A DNA stretch of 64,000 nucleotides from Ethanoligenens harbinense YUAN-3 (GCF_000178115.2 NC_014828.1:2803501-2867500), one strand, 5' to 3'. Positions 34,461-43,156 are shown, numbered from the stretch's first letter. Notes: generated from the sequence alone by a model not told the origin. Made by a program: numbers and translations.

Positions 34461-34624
34461 ATCATACTGTTCACTCTGTCATCTACGGGACCTGTTCGGT
34501 CCGGTATGCCAAAGGCATTTTGCCGACCGCGGTACAGCACGGCAGACCCGCCCCCGGCAAACAGGGCATGCTACCAACGACGTATCCAGGTGGTTCCCAT
34601 TTATTGATATTGGAGGAGTTATAT

Positions 34625-35464
34625 ATGGGTCAATTTGCATACGGCCTCATCGGCCATCCACTCGGGCACAGCGTCTCCCCGGAGATCCACCGGCGCCTGT
34701 TCGCGCTTTCCGGCGTGCCGGGCACCTATGAACTGTTGGATTTTCCGCCGGAAGAACTGGAAGCCCGGCTGCCAGCTCTGCGGGCACTCGACGGTTTCAA
34801 CATCACCATTCCCTACAAGCAGACATTTCTGCCGCTGCTCGACACGGTGGACGGCCGCGCGGCGCGCTATGGTGCGGTGAATACCGTGAAATGCGCGGAA
34901 ACCGGCATGAGGGGGTTTAACACCGACGTGACCGGGTTCCTGCGCGCGCTCGCGCAGGCGGACATCCCGCTTTCCGGCCACGTGCTGCTCTGCGGCACGG
35001 GCGGCGTCTCGCACATGATGGCCTGTGAAGCGCTCGAACGCGGGTGCACCCTGACGGTGGGCGCGCGCACCTACGGCAAGGCTTCCGCTTTCGCCGACGA
35101 ACTCACCGCGCGCTACCCGGGCAGCCAGGTGGAACCTTCCGCTCTGGCCTACCTGAGCGGGAGCTTTGATCTCATCCTCAACGGCACCCCCGCCGGTATG
35201 TACCCAAACGTCAAAGAACTGCCGGTGCCACTGAACGTCGCACGGTCGTCCCGTGCGGTGTTCGATGCGATCTACAACCCTACCGAGACAACATTGCTGG
35301 CCCGCGCGCGCGCCGCGGGGGCCAAAACACAGAACGGCCTGTCCATGCTGGTGTGGCAAGCTGCCGCGGCGCAGGAGATCTGGACGGGCAAAACGTTTGC
35401 CCCCGAAGATATCGACGCGCTGTGCAGGGAGATGGCCGTCTACATAAAGGAGCATTTTGCATAA
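34625..35464 (+). CDS. aroE: Shikimate dehydrogenase
   Basis: 279 residues. N-terminal substrate domain with LIGHPLGHSVSP, catalytic Lys in NITIPYK and Asp in GFNTDVTGF; NADPH domain with GTGGVSHM in place of the common GAGGxAR. Reduces 3-dehydroshikimate to shikimate. TTGGAGGAG precedes ATG 34625. Followed three bases later by aroK. Confidence 0.95.
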   Translation: MGQFAYGLIGHPLGHSVSPEIHRRLFALSGVPGTYELLDFPPEELEARLPALRALDGFNITIPYKQTFLPLLDTVDGRAARYGAVNTVKCAETGMRGFNTDVTGFLRALAQADIPLSGHVLLCGTGGVSHMMACEALERGCTLTVGARTYGKASAFADELTARYPGSQVEPSALAYLSGSFDLILNGTPAGMYPNVKELPVPLNVARSSRAVFDAIYNPTETTLLARARAAGAKTQNGLSMLVWQAAAAQEIWTGKTFAPEDIDALCREMAVYIKEHFA

Positions 35465-35467
35465 ACG

Positions 35468-36013
35468 ATGAAAAACGTGGTGCTCTGCGGCTTCATGGGC
35501 AGCGGGAAATCGAGCGTAGGTGCGGCGCTGGCCGCCCTGACCGGCGCACGGTTCGTGGACATGGACCGCTATATCGAAAAGCAGGAAAACAAGCGCATCC
35601 CTGCCATTTTCCACGAAAAAGGTGAGGGCTATTTCCGCCAGTTGGAAAGCCTGGCTGCGGCCGCCCTTTCCAAAGAAAGCGGACAGATCATCGCCACAGG
35701 CGGCGGTGCCGTGATGCGCGCCGAAAACGTGCAGGCGTTCCGCAGCGGCGGTGTCATTGTGCTGCTGGACGTGCCGCTGCATGTGGTGCAGCGGCGCCTG
35801 CGCGGCGACCGCTCCCGTCCGCTGCTCAACACGCGCGACCGCGGGCGCGCCCTGCGCGAATTGTATTGCAAGCGCTTGCCGGTCTACCGCGCCGCCGCCG
35901 ACCTGGTGGTGGAAAACCGCGGCGCCCTGCCCGTCTCACAGATGGCAGGGCGTGTGTGGGAAGCCGTGCGGGCTCTGCCCGCCTTTCAGGAGAATGCCGG
36001 CCCCACCGGCTGA
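35468..36013 (+). CDS. aroK: Shikimate kinase
   Basis: 181 residues. Walker A GFMGSGKSSVG (8-18), shikimate-binding Asp of FVDMDRYIE, GGGAV and the lid Arg pair RSRPLL. Phosphorylates shikimate. The nearest RBS (AAGGAG, in the end of aroE) is 15 bases away, so translation is probably coupled to aroE. Confidence 0.95.
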   Translation: MKNVVLCGFMGSGKSSVGAALAALTGARFVDMDRYIEKQENKRIPAIFHEKGEGYFRQLESLAAAALSKESGQIIATGGGAVMRAENVQAFRSGGVIVLLDVPLHVVQRRLRGDRSRPLLNTRDRGRALRELYCKRLPVYRAAADLVVENRGALPVSQMAGRVWEAVRALPAFQENAGPTG

Positions 36014-36091
36014 ACCGCGCGCTTTGCAAGGCGACGCGTGCCCCTTTCAAAAGCTTTAGGGCTTTTAGATGTTAAAATCCCAAATTTTCTA

Positions 36092-36120
36092 TTGACAAGC
36101 GCTGCCATTTGGTTTAAGAT
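36092..36120 (+). promoter_or_regulatory. Promoter of the aroF leader transcript
   Basis: Perfect -35 TTGACA (36092-36097), 17-base spacer, TAAGAT (36115-36120). Predicted start near 36127, nine to ten bases before the leader-peptide RBS. Confidence 0.85.
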
Positions 36121-36152
36121 AAATGCAGTTGCAAAAAGGAGGATACAGTCTC

Positions 36153-36248
36153 ATGGCTTCCAGCAAGGCTTTTGCATTTTATGGCACATTTTTTCCGGGC
36201 TTTTACTTTAGCACCGGTAATTTGTGCTGCGAATATGCAAAACCATGA
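36153..36248 (+). CDS. Phe/Tyr-rich leader peptide of the aroF operon
   Basis: 31 residues with AAGGAGG eleven bases upstream (36136-36142). Phe at 7, 9, 13, 14, 17 and 19 and Tyr at 10, 18 and 28; residues 7-19 (FAFYGTFFPGFYF) contain eight aromatics of thirteen. There is no Trp. Its TGA lies in segment 2 of the attenuator. The peptide needs no function of its own; its codons are expected to sense charging of tRNA-Phe and tRNA-Tyr, the end products of the pathway. Confidence 0.88.
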   Translation: MASSKAFAFYGTFFPGFYFSTGNLCCEYAKP

Positions 36249-36284
36249 GATTGTATCGCTACATCTGATACGTTGAACACCTGC

Positions 36285-36316
36285 GGGGCTCATGGAAATG
36301 AGCCCCTTTTTATTTT
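36285..36316 (+). terminator. Attenuator terminator before aroF
   Basis: GGGGCTCAT (36285-36293), loop GGAA, ATGAGCCCC (36298-36306), then TTTTTATTTT. Perfect 9-bp stem located 44 bases before the aroF start. Confidence 0.9.
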
Positions 36317-36359
36317 GCGCGCAGGGGCAAGTGCAAAACCATTGTGGAGGGTTTAAAAC

Positions 36360-37370
36360 ATGATCGTGGTACTGAAAAACGGCGTAGGCAAGGAACAGCA
36401 GGACGATTTAAAACGGTTTCTGGAAGGATATGGCGTAAAAGTGAGCGTAACAGAAGGAACGCAGACCACCATCTTCGGTCTGCTGGGCGATACGTCCAAC
36501 ATTGATATCAACGCGGTGGAAGCGCAGGACGCGGTGGAGACGGTCAAGCGCGTGCAGGAGCCTTACAAAAAGGCCAACCGTAAATTTCACCCGGACAACA
36601 CCGAGGTCAAGGTGGGCGACCTGGTTATCGGCGGCAAAAAGCTGACCGTTATCGCCGGCCCGTGCTCGGTGGAATCGGAAGAACAGATCGTGGAAATTGC
36701 CCGGCGCGTCAAGGCGGCAGGCGCCACGATGCTGCGCGGCGGCGCCTTCAAGCCCCGCACCTCGCCCTACTCGTTCCAGGGCCTGCACGCCGAGGGGCTG
36801 GAACTGCTGCGCATCGCGCGCAAAGAAACCGGCCTGCCCATCGTCACCGAGATCATGAACACCGAAGACCTCGACCTCTTTGCCGATGTGGACGTCATTC
36901 AGGTAGGCGCGCGCAGCATGCAGAACTTTGAACTGCTCAAGGAACTGGGCAAAACCGACAAACCCATCCTGCTCAAACGCGGCCTGGCCAACACCTACGA
37001 GGAAATGCTCATGAGCGCCGAATACATCATGGCCGGCGGCAATGAGAACGTCATCCTCTGCGAGCGCGGCATCCGCACCTATGAGACCTTCACCCGCAAC
37101 ACGCTGGATATCTCCGCCATCCCGGTGCTCAAGCGCCTGTCTCACCTGCCGGTCATCATCGACCCGAGCCATGCGGCCGGCCTGCCGTGGATGGTGGAGC
37201 CGCTGAGCAAGGCCTCCATCGCCGCGGGCGCCGACGGTCTCATCATCGAAGTGCACAACAATCCGGCCAAAGCCCTCTCCGACGGCGCGCAGTCCCTCAC
37301 GCCCGACCAGTTCGACGGCATTATGGAACGTCTGGCGCCGCTCGCGCAGGTCGTCGACCGCACCCTGTAA
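36360..37370 (+). CDS. aroF: 3-deoxy-7-phosphoheptulonate synthase (FDL-type)
   Basis: 336 residues. An N-terminal ferredoxin-like regulatory domain (about 1-70) precedes the TIM barrel; in Thermotoga this domain gives feedback inhibition by Tyr/Phe. Barrel marks are AGPCSVES, GGAFKPRTSPYSFQG, RGLANTYEE and IDPSHAAG (metal/substrate residues). Condenses erythrose-4-P with PEP, the first aromatic-pathway step. GGAGG precedes ATG 36360. Likely controlled twice by Phe/Tyr: attenuation and allostery. Confidence 0.97.
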   Translation: MIVVLKNGVGKEQQDDLKRFLEGYGVKVSVTEGTQTTIFGLLGDTSNIDINAVEAQDAVETVKRVQEPYKKANRKFHPDNTEVKVGDLVIGGKKLTVIAGPCSVESEEQIVEIARRVKAAGATMLRGGAFKPRTSPYSFQGLHAEGLELLRIARKETGLPIVTEIMNTEDLDLFADVDVIQVGARSMQNFELLKELGKTDKPILLKRGLANTYEEMLMSAEYIMAGGNENVILCERGIRTYETFTRNTLDISAIPVLKRLSHLPVIIDPSHAAGLPWMVEPLSKASIAAGADGLIIEVHNNPAKALSDGAQSLTPDQFDGIMERLAPLAQVVDRTL

Positions 37371-37382
37371 ACGCATATTATT

Positions 37383-38240
37383 ATGGAAGAAACATTGGAT
37401 GTACCCTTTACCCGCGCGGGCGTGGCCGGCTTGGGGCTGATCGGCGGCTCGCTCGCGCTCGCGCTCCGGCAGGCGGGGCTGTCTGTGACAGGATACGACA
37501 TCGACACAGCGACCGTCCGGGCGGCAAACACGGCGGACATCGCAGCTTCCACGACGCCGGACGCGCTGTTTGACACGGATATCCTCTTTATCGCACTTTA
37601 CCCCGACGCCACCATCGACTTCGTGCGCACGCACGCGGCACGCATCAAACAGGGCGGACTGGTGGTGGACTGCTGCGGCATCAAAACGCGTGTGGTGGAA
37701 GCGCTCACAACAGTGGCGGCGGAAAACGGTTTCACATTCATCGGCGGGCATCCCATGGCGGGCAGCGAATTCGGCGGGTTTGGCGCCGCGCGCGCCGATC
37801 TGTTTGCGGGCGCGAGCTTCCTGCTCACCCCGCCCGACCCTCAAATGCCGCAGTTGGCGCCGCTGGAAACGCTGCTGCGCCGCATCGGCTGTGTGCCAAA
37901 CGTGACCGACCCCGCGCACCACGACCGCATGATTGCCTTCACCTCCCAGCTGCCCCACGCGCTGGCCTGCGCCTATGTGCTAAGCTCCTCCTGCCCGGGG
38001 CACGCAGGGTTTTCGGCGGGCAGCTACCGCGACGTGTCCCGCGTGGCGCATATCAACCCCACGCTCTGGGCGGAGCTGTTCCTCGAAAACCGGGACGCCT
38101 TCTGCGCCGAGATGGACGAGATGATCGACCACCTGCAAACCCTGCGGAACGCGGCGGCGGCAGACAATCGAAAATCGCTGGAAGACCTGCTGAAAAAGGC
38201 ACGCAAACGCAAGGAACTGGACAACCTACAGCAACGATAA
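37383..38240 (+). CDS. tyrA: Prephenate dehydrogenase
   Basis: 285 residues. N-terminal Rossmann GLGLIGGSLALAL, then GGHPMAGSEFGG (catalytic His) and the helical C-terminal domain with SQLPHALA and SAGSYRDVSRVAHINPTLW. Oxidises prephenate to 4-hydroxyphenylpyruvate for Tyr. Lacks a C-terminal ACT domain, so no built-in Tyr inhibition is visible. No clear RBS; 12 bases after aroF. Confidence 0.95.
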   Translation: MEETLDVPFTRAGVAGLGLIGGSLALALRQAGLSVTGYDIDTATVRAANTADIAASTTPDALFDTDILFIALYPDATIDFVRTHAARIKQGGLVVDCCGIKTRVVEALTTVAAENGFTFIGGHPMAGSEFGGFGAARADLFAGASFLLTPPDPQMPQLAPLETLLRRIGCVPNVTDPAHHDRMIAFTSQLPHALACAYVLSSSCPGHAGFSAGSYRDVSRVAHINPTLWAELFLENRDAFCAEMDEMIDHLQTLRNAAAADNRKSLEDLLKKARKRKELDNLQQR

Positions 38241-38344
38241 CACATGACAGCGGTGAACGGTATTGCAGTTTTGCAGGAAAGCAACGCAAATCATTTCGAC
38301 CGGGCCGTGAAGTCAAGACCAATACACAAAAGAAGGGAAAACGC

Positions 38345-39406
38345 ATGGCGGACATCATTCCGGTAAAAACCGGACGGGCGTATGACATCCACCTCGGGCG
38401 CGGCATCCTCGCGGAAACCGGCCGGCTCGCGGCGGGCGTGGCGCGCACCCGAAAGGCCGTGATCGTGACCGATACCCACGTCGGCCCGCTGTACGGCGCG
38501 CGGATAACGGCCAGCCTGGAGGCGGCGGGGTTTGAAGCGCCGCTTTATGCCTTCGAGGCGGGCGAGGCGTCTAAAAACATGCGGACTTTGCAGGCGCTTT
38601 ACCGCTTTTTCGCGCAGAGCGACCTGACACGCGCCGACCTTGTGGTGGCACTGGGCGGCGGCGTGGTGGGTGACGCGGCGGGCTTTGCCGCCGCCACCTA
38701 TATGCGCGGCGTGGATTTCATCCAGGTGCCCACCACGCTGCTGGCGCAGGTGGATTCCTCGGTGGGCGGCAAAACGGCCGTGGACCTGCCCGAAGGCAAA
38801 AACCTGGCGGGGGCGTTCTGGCAACCCCGGCTGGTCGTCTGCGATCCCGATGTGCTGGATACGCTGGACGATGAGAATTTCGCCTGCGGCATGGGCGAGG
38901 TGGCCAAGCACGCCTGCATCCGCAGCCGGGCGCTGTATGACCGGCTGCTCGCCTGCGGAGATATCCGCGCGGAACTACCGGAAATCATCGCGGAAAATGT
39001 GCGCATCAAGCGCGACGTGGTGGAACACGACGAGCGCGAAAAGGGCGAGCGGATGCTGCTGAATTTCGGGCACACGCTGGGCCACGCCATCGAAAAATGC
39101 CTGCATTACACAGGTATCAGCCACGGGGCGGCGGTGGCGGCCGGCATGCATCTCATCACCCTGCACGCGGAACAAAACGGGCTGACGCCGCCCGGCACCG
39201 CCACGCGGATCGACACGCTTCTGAAAAAATATGGCCTGCCCACCGCTTCTCCGCTTCCGCTGGAAGAAGTGGTGCATGCCGCGCTGAACGATAAAAAGCG
39301 CGCGGGCGGCAGCATCCATCTGGTGCTGCTCAAAGGCATCGGGGATGCATTCATCCACACCGTGCCGGTGGCCGATCTGCCCGCATTCTTCGGGCTGAGC
39401 GCGTAA
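38345..39406 (+). CDS. aroB: 3-dehydroquinate synthase
   Basis: 353 residues. NAD-binding GGGVVGDAAGFAA, PTTLLAQVDSSVGGKTAVD, and zinc ligands in the E of MGEVAKHA and the HTLGHAIE/SHG histidines. Cyclises DAHP to 3-dehydroquinate. AAGGG precedes ATG 38345. Last gene of the leader-aroF-tyrA-aroB unit. Confidence 0.97.
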   Translation: MADIIPVKTGRAYDIHLGRGILAETGRLAAGVARTRKAVIVTDTHVGPLYGARITASLEAAGFEAPLYAFEAGEASKNMRTLQALYRFFAQSDLTRADLVVALGGGVVGDAAGFAAATYMRGVDFIQVPTTLLAQVDSSVGGKTAVDLPEGKNLAGAFWQPRLVVCDPDVLDTLDDENFACGMGEVAKHACIRSRALYDRLLACGDIRAELPEIIAENVRIKRDVVEHDEREKGERMLLNFGHTLGHAIEKCLHYTGISHGAAVAAGMHLITLHAEQNGLTPPGTATRIDTLLKKYGLPTASPLPLEEVVHAALNDKKRAGGSIHLVLLKGIGDAFIHTVPVADLPAFFGLSA

Positions 39407-39430
39407 ACGCTTCCCATCGTTTTTACCGCA

Positions 39431-39462
39431 AAAACCGAACGGAGCAATCCGTTCGGTTTTTT
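39431..39462 (+). terminator. Intrinsic terminator after aroB
   Basis: AAAACCGAACGG (39431-39442), loop AGCAAT, CCGTTCGGTTTT (39449-39460) with TT following; six Ts in all. Confidence 0.85.
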
Positions 39463-39493
39463 GGACAGGACGCGCTGTGCGTCGCCCAAAACA

Positions 39494-39502
39494 TGGTATA
39501 AT
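39494..39502 (+). promoter_or_regulatory. Extended -10 promoter for aroA-aroC-pheA
   Basis: TGGTATAAT with no clear -35; about 80 bases before the aroA start. Confidence 0.55.
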
Positions 39503-39583
39503 AATACAGGCGCCTGCCAAAAAGCGGGCACAGTCTTGCACATTCCGGCCCCCAGCGGGCCCACGGATAGAAAGGGTTGGATC

Positions 39584-40861
39584 ATGGGAACTGTACGCAT
39601 TCGCGCGGGCAAACTGGTCGGCGGCGTTACGCCGCCGCCCTCCAAAAGCGCCGCGCACCGGGGCATCATCTGCGCCGCGTTGGCAAAAGGCGCGGGCCGC
39701 ATCACCCCGTTTGCCGAATCGGACGATATGCGCGCCACCATCGGCGCCATGCGCGCGCTGGGCGCTTCCATCCGTGCAGAGGACGGCGCGCTGCTGGTAA
39801 ACGGCACCGATACGTTCCGGAACGTATCGGGCACCATCGACTGCCTGGAATCCGGCTCCACACTGCGTTTCCTCATCCCCATCGCGGCGGTCTGCGGCGC
39901 AGACTTTACGTTTGAAGGGCACGGGCGGCTTCCCAAACGCCCCATCGGTCCCTACCTCGACTGCCTGCCCAAAGCGGGCGTGACCTGCCTCACCGAGGGC
40001 GGCCTGCCGCTTTCGATTCGCGGCGCGCTGCGGCCCGGCACATTCACGCTGCCCGGCAACATCAGTTCCCAGTTTATCACCGGCCTGCTGCTCGCCCTGC
40101 CGCTTCTGGACGGGGACAGCCGCATCCGCCTGACCACCCCGCTGGAATCGGTCGGCTACATTGACCTGACGCTCGATGTGCTGCACGCGTTCGGCATCGA
40201 GATCCGGCAGACAGCGGACGGTTACGACGTGCCCGGCAAACAGCGCTACACTCCGCGCGACTTCACGGTGGAAGGCGACTGGTCGCAGGCTGCGTTCTGG
40301 CTGGCAGCCGGCGCACTGGGCGGTTCTGTCACCGTGCGCGGCATGCGCACCGATTCCAAGCAGGGAGACAAAGCCATCGTAGACCTTCTGGAACAGTTCG
40401 GCGCACGCATCACCCGCGGGCCGGACGGTGTGACCGCTGCCGTCGCACCCCTGCACGGCATTGCAATCGACGCGGCGCAGATTCCCGACCTGGTGCCCAT
40501 CCTTGCGGCCACGGCCTGCTTTGCCTCCGGCACCACCACCATCCAAAACGCGGCGCGTCTGCGCATCAAGGAGAGCGACCGCCTGCACACCATCGCCGTG
40601 GGCCTCACCGCACTGGGCGCGCGGATCGAGGAACTGCCGGACGGGCTGGTCATCCGCGGCCCGCTGTCAAGTATCACCGAGCCGCCGGTGCTGGATGGTG
40701 CAGGCGACCACCGCATCGTGATGGCCCTTTCGGTCGCGGCCGCGCACACCGTATGCGGCGCGAAAATCAGCGGGGCGGAAGCCATCCGGAAATCGTACCC
40801 CGCCTTTTTCGCAGATTTTCACACGCTGGGAGGGAACACGGATGTCATCGACTTGGGGTAA
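39584..40861 (+). CDS. aroA: 5-enolpyruvylshikimate-3-phosphate synthase
   Basis: 425 residues. Two-lobed EPSPS with PPSKSAAHRGIICAAL at the N-terminus, LESGSTLRFLIP, SSQFITGLLLALP, LRIKESDRL and DHRIVMALSVAA. AAAGGG precedes ATG 39584. It keeps a GD/ES-type SGSTLRF loop rather than the typical LGNAGTA of E. coli (class I), so it belongs with the more divergent Gram-positive/clostridial enzymes. Overlaps aroC by 20 bases. Confidence 0.95.
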   Translation: MGTVRIRAGKLVGGVTPPPSKSAAHRGIICAALAKGAGRITPFAESDDMRATIGAMRALGASIRAEDGALLVNGTDTFRNVSGTIDCLESGSTLRFLIPIAAVCGADFTFEGHGRLPKRPIGPYLDCLPKAGVTCLTEGGLPLSIRGALRPGTFTLPGNISSQFITGLLLALPLLDGDSRIRLTTPLESVGYIDLTLDVLHAFGIEIRQTADGYDVPGKQRYTPRDFTVEGDWSQAAFWLAAGALGGSVTVRGMRTDSKQGDKAIVDLLEQFGARITRGPDGVTAAVAPLHGIAIDAAQIPDLVPILAATACFASGTTTIQNAARLRIKESDRLHTIAVGLTALGARIEELPDGLVIRGPLSSITEPPVLDGAGDHRIVMALSVAAAHTVCGAKISGAEAIRKSYPAFFADFHTLGGNTDVIDLG

Positions 40862-41939
40862 CCAACTGAAACTCTCCATTTTCGGGGAATCGCACGGCAA
40901 AGGCATCGGCGTGGTGCTGGACGGCCTGCCCGCCGGGCAGTCCATCGACCAGGACGAACTGCTGGTGCAGATGGCGCGCCGCGCGCCCGGCCGCGACGCT
41001 ACGAGCACGGCGCGGAAAGAAAGCGATTTTCCCGAGATCCTCTCCGGGCTGTATCAGAACACCACCACCGGCACGCCGTTGAGCGCGATCATCCACAACA
41101 GCGACACTCACTCCAAGGATTACGCCGACCTGAACAGCCATCCGCGCCCCGGCCATGCGGATTACACCGGAAACGTGCGCTACAGCGGGCACAACGACTA
41201 CCGCGGCGGCGGGCACTTTTCCGGCCGCCTCACCGCGCCGCTCACCTTTGCCGGCGCGGTCTGCCGCCAGATCCTTGCGCGGCGGGGCGTCTCCATCGGC
41301 GCACACCTGCTCGCAGCCGGGAATGCAACAGACACGCCGTTCGACCCCATGGGCATGCCCGACCACGTGCTGTCGGCGCTGGCGGCATCCCCTTTCCCCA
41401 CGCTGACGCGTGACGCCGAACAGGCCATGCGGCAGCAAATCGAAAACGCCAGGCTGGACGGCGACTCGGTAGGCGGCATTGTGGAGTGCATGGCTACCGG
41501 GCTGCCCATCGGCATCGGCAGCCCGATGTTCGGCGGCGTGGAAAACCGTATGGCTTCGCTGCTGTTCGGCATCCCCGCTGTCAAAGGGCTGGAATTCGGC
41601 GAGGGCTTCGGCGCGGCAGCCCTGCGCGGCAGCACCAACAACGACGCTTATGTTTATGAAGGCGTTCGTGTACGCACCGCCACCAACCATCACGGCGGCA
41701 TTCTGGGCGGCATTACCAGCGGCATGCCGCTGGTGTTCCGCGTGGCGTTCAAGCCCACGCCGTCCATCTTCAAGGAACAGCGCACAGTGGATCTCGAAGC
41801 CCACGCGGAGGTTCCGCTCACCATCCACGGGCGGCACGACCCCTGTGTGGCCGTGCGGGCCGTACCGGTGGTGGAATCGGCGGCCGCGGTTGCTTTGCTG
41901 GACCTTTTCCTGGAGGCGTATGGCTATGAATTTAGATGA
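40842..41939 (+). CDS. aroC: Chorismate synthase
   Basis: 365 residues with the FMN-dependent signatures GESHGKGIGVVLDGLPAG, YRGGGHFSGRLTA and the C-terminal RHDPCVAVRAVPVVESA. Converts EPSP to chorismate. Starts inside aroA; the last 14 bases overlap pheA. Confidence 0.97.
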   Translation: MSSTWGNQLKLSIFGESHGKGIGVVLDGLPAGQSIDQDELLVQMARRAPGRDATSTARKESDFPEILSGLYQNTTTGTPLSAIIHNSDTHSKDYADLNSHPRPGHADYTGNVRYSGHNDYRGGGHFSGRLTAPLTFAGAVCRQILARRGVSIGAHLLAAGNATDTPFDPMGMPDHVLSALAASPFPTLTRDAEQAMRQQIENARLDGDSVGGIVECMATGLPIGIGSPMFGGVENRMASLLFGIPAVKGLEFGEGFGAAALRGSTNNDAYVYEGVRVRTATNHHGGILGGITSGMPLVFRVAFKPTPSIFKEQRTVDLEAHAEVPLTIHGRHDPCVAVRAVPVVESAAAVALLDLFLEAYGYEFR

Positions 41940-43068
41940 GGCGCGCGCCCAAATCGATCAAATCGACAAAGAAATGGTCAGCCTGTTTGAGCAGCGCATG
42001 AACGCGGTTCTGAACGTGGCGCGGTATAAAAAAGAACACGGCATGGTGGTGTTCGACCCCGCGCGCGAAAGCGCCGTGCTCGACCGGGTGCGGGAATCGG
42101 TTTCCCCCGCGCTGGCAGACTATGCCGTTTCCCTCTGGGAATCGCTGATGGAACTGGCCAAATCACTGGAACGCAGCATCATCGCGTCCGATTCACCGGG
42201 TGTCCAGGCTATCAGGGATCTGGCCGCCAACGCCGGCAGCCCTATTCCCCACCCGCGCGTGGCAGTACAGGGGGTGGCCGGGGCCTATGCCCATCTGGCG
42301 GCAAAACATATGTATCCGGACGGTGACATCTCTTTTTGCGAACGTTGGGCAGACGTATTTTACGCACTGCAGGACGGTTTATGCGACTATGGTATACTGC
42401 CTGTGGAAAACTCCAGCGCCGGAGCGGTAGCGGAAGTATACGACCTGATGCGCCAGTTCAAATTCTACATCGTCAAGGCCTATCCGCTGCCGGTGAAACA
42501 TTGCCTGTTGGGCGTGCGCGGTGCAACCCTCCGCGATATCCGGCATGTCTACACCATCCCCATCGCCTATATGCAGTGCGCCGATTTTTTCAAACAGCAT
42601 CGCCATATCCAACAGGTTCCCGTTGCCAACACCGCCATAGCCGCACAACAAGTTGCCCGTCTCGGTGACAAGACCTGCGCGGCACTCTGCTCGAGGGAAT
42701 GCGCCCAGTTATACGGACTGGATGTCCTCGCGGAGCATATCCAACAGACCTCCACCAACTGCACCCGGTTTATCTCCATTTCGCGCCATCTGGAGATTCC
42801 ACCGAACGCAAATAAGATCAGTCTGCTTTTCACTCTGCCGCATGTTACCGGCTCGTTGCACCGCACACTTGCGCGCTTCGCGCACGGCGGTCTGAACCTC
42901 ACCAAAATCGAATCCCGGCCGAACCCGGACAAAAATTTCGAGTACGTGTTCTATCTCGATTTCACGGGAACACTGGCGGCACCCAGCACAGCCGAGCTGT
43001 TGGGCAACCTGTGGGACGAATTGGTCGTGTTCCATTTTCTCGGGAACTACTACGAACCCAAAGCCTGA
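41926..43068 (+). CDS. pheA: Bifunctional chorismate mutase/prephenate dehydratase (P-protein)
   Basis: 380 residues: AroQ chorismate mutase (about 1-85; ARAQIDQIDKEMVSLFEQRM), prephenate dehydratase (about 105-285; VAVQGVAGAYAHLAA, ILPVENSSAGAV, NCTRFISIS) and a C-terminal ACT domain (about 295-375; GSLHRTLARFAHGGLNLTKIESRP) with the GALV-like and ESRP motifs for Phe feedback inhibition. GGAGG lies nine bases before ATG 41926, which is preferred over 41920. Confidence 0.95.
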   Translation: MNLDEARAQIDQIDKEMVSLFEQRMNAVLNVARYKKEHGMVVFDPARESAVLDRVRESVSPALADYAVSLWESLMELAKSLERSIIASDSPGVQAIRDLAANAGSPIPHPRVAVQGVAGAYAHLAAKHMYPDGDISFCERWADVFYALQDGLCDYGILPVENSSAGAVAEVYDLMRQFKFYIVKAYPLPVKHCLLGVRGATLRDIRHVYTIPIAYMQCADFFKQHRHIQQVPVANTAIAAQQVARLGDKTCAALCSRECAQLYGLDVLAEHIQQTSTNCTRFISISRHLEIPPNANKISLLFTLPHVTGSLHRTLARFAHGGLNLTKIESRPNPDKNFEYVFYLDFTGTLAAPSTAELLGNLWDELVVFHFLGNYYEPKA

Positions 43069-43104
43069 CCGGTTCTGGGCGGCGACAGGCTGTGCCGGAC
43101 AAGC

Positions 43105-43156
43105 GATAGAACCACAAACGGCGCCCCGCACATGGGGCGCCGTTTGTGGTTCTATC
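43105..43156. repeat. Perfect 23-bp inverted repeat between pheA and eno
   Basis: GATAGAACCACAAACGGCGC... (43105-43127) pairs without mismatch with 43134-43156 across the loop GCACAT. The genes converge here. Neither side has a T-run. Same style as the 30-bp repeat at 25195. Confidence 0.85.

Larger units (their letters stand above)
36136..36316 (+). promoter_or_regulatory. Ribosome-mediated Phe/Tyr attenuator before aroF
   Basis: Four pairing segments in trp-leader order. Segment 1 is GATACAGTCTCATGG (36142-36156, covers the leader start). Segment 2 is CCATGAGATTGTATC (36243-36257, covers the leader stop) and pairs with segment 1 over 15 bp with one G-U. Segment 3 repeats both blocks of segment 1 as GATAC (36267-36271) and CTCATGG (36289-36295), so it can pair with segment 2. 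Segment 4 ATGAGCCCC (36298-36306) forms the terminator with 36285-36293. A ribosome stalled at the first Phe/Tyr codons would cover segment 1 and free segment 2 for segment 3 (read-through); one at the stop codon covers segment 2, allowing 3:4 (termination). Confidence 0.85.

Noticed and set aside
34461-34620. T-box or other riboswitch before aroE
   Set aside because: GGTGGTTCCC and small palindromes caught the eye, but there is no AGGGTGGNACCGCG core and no terminator between it and aroE.
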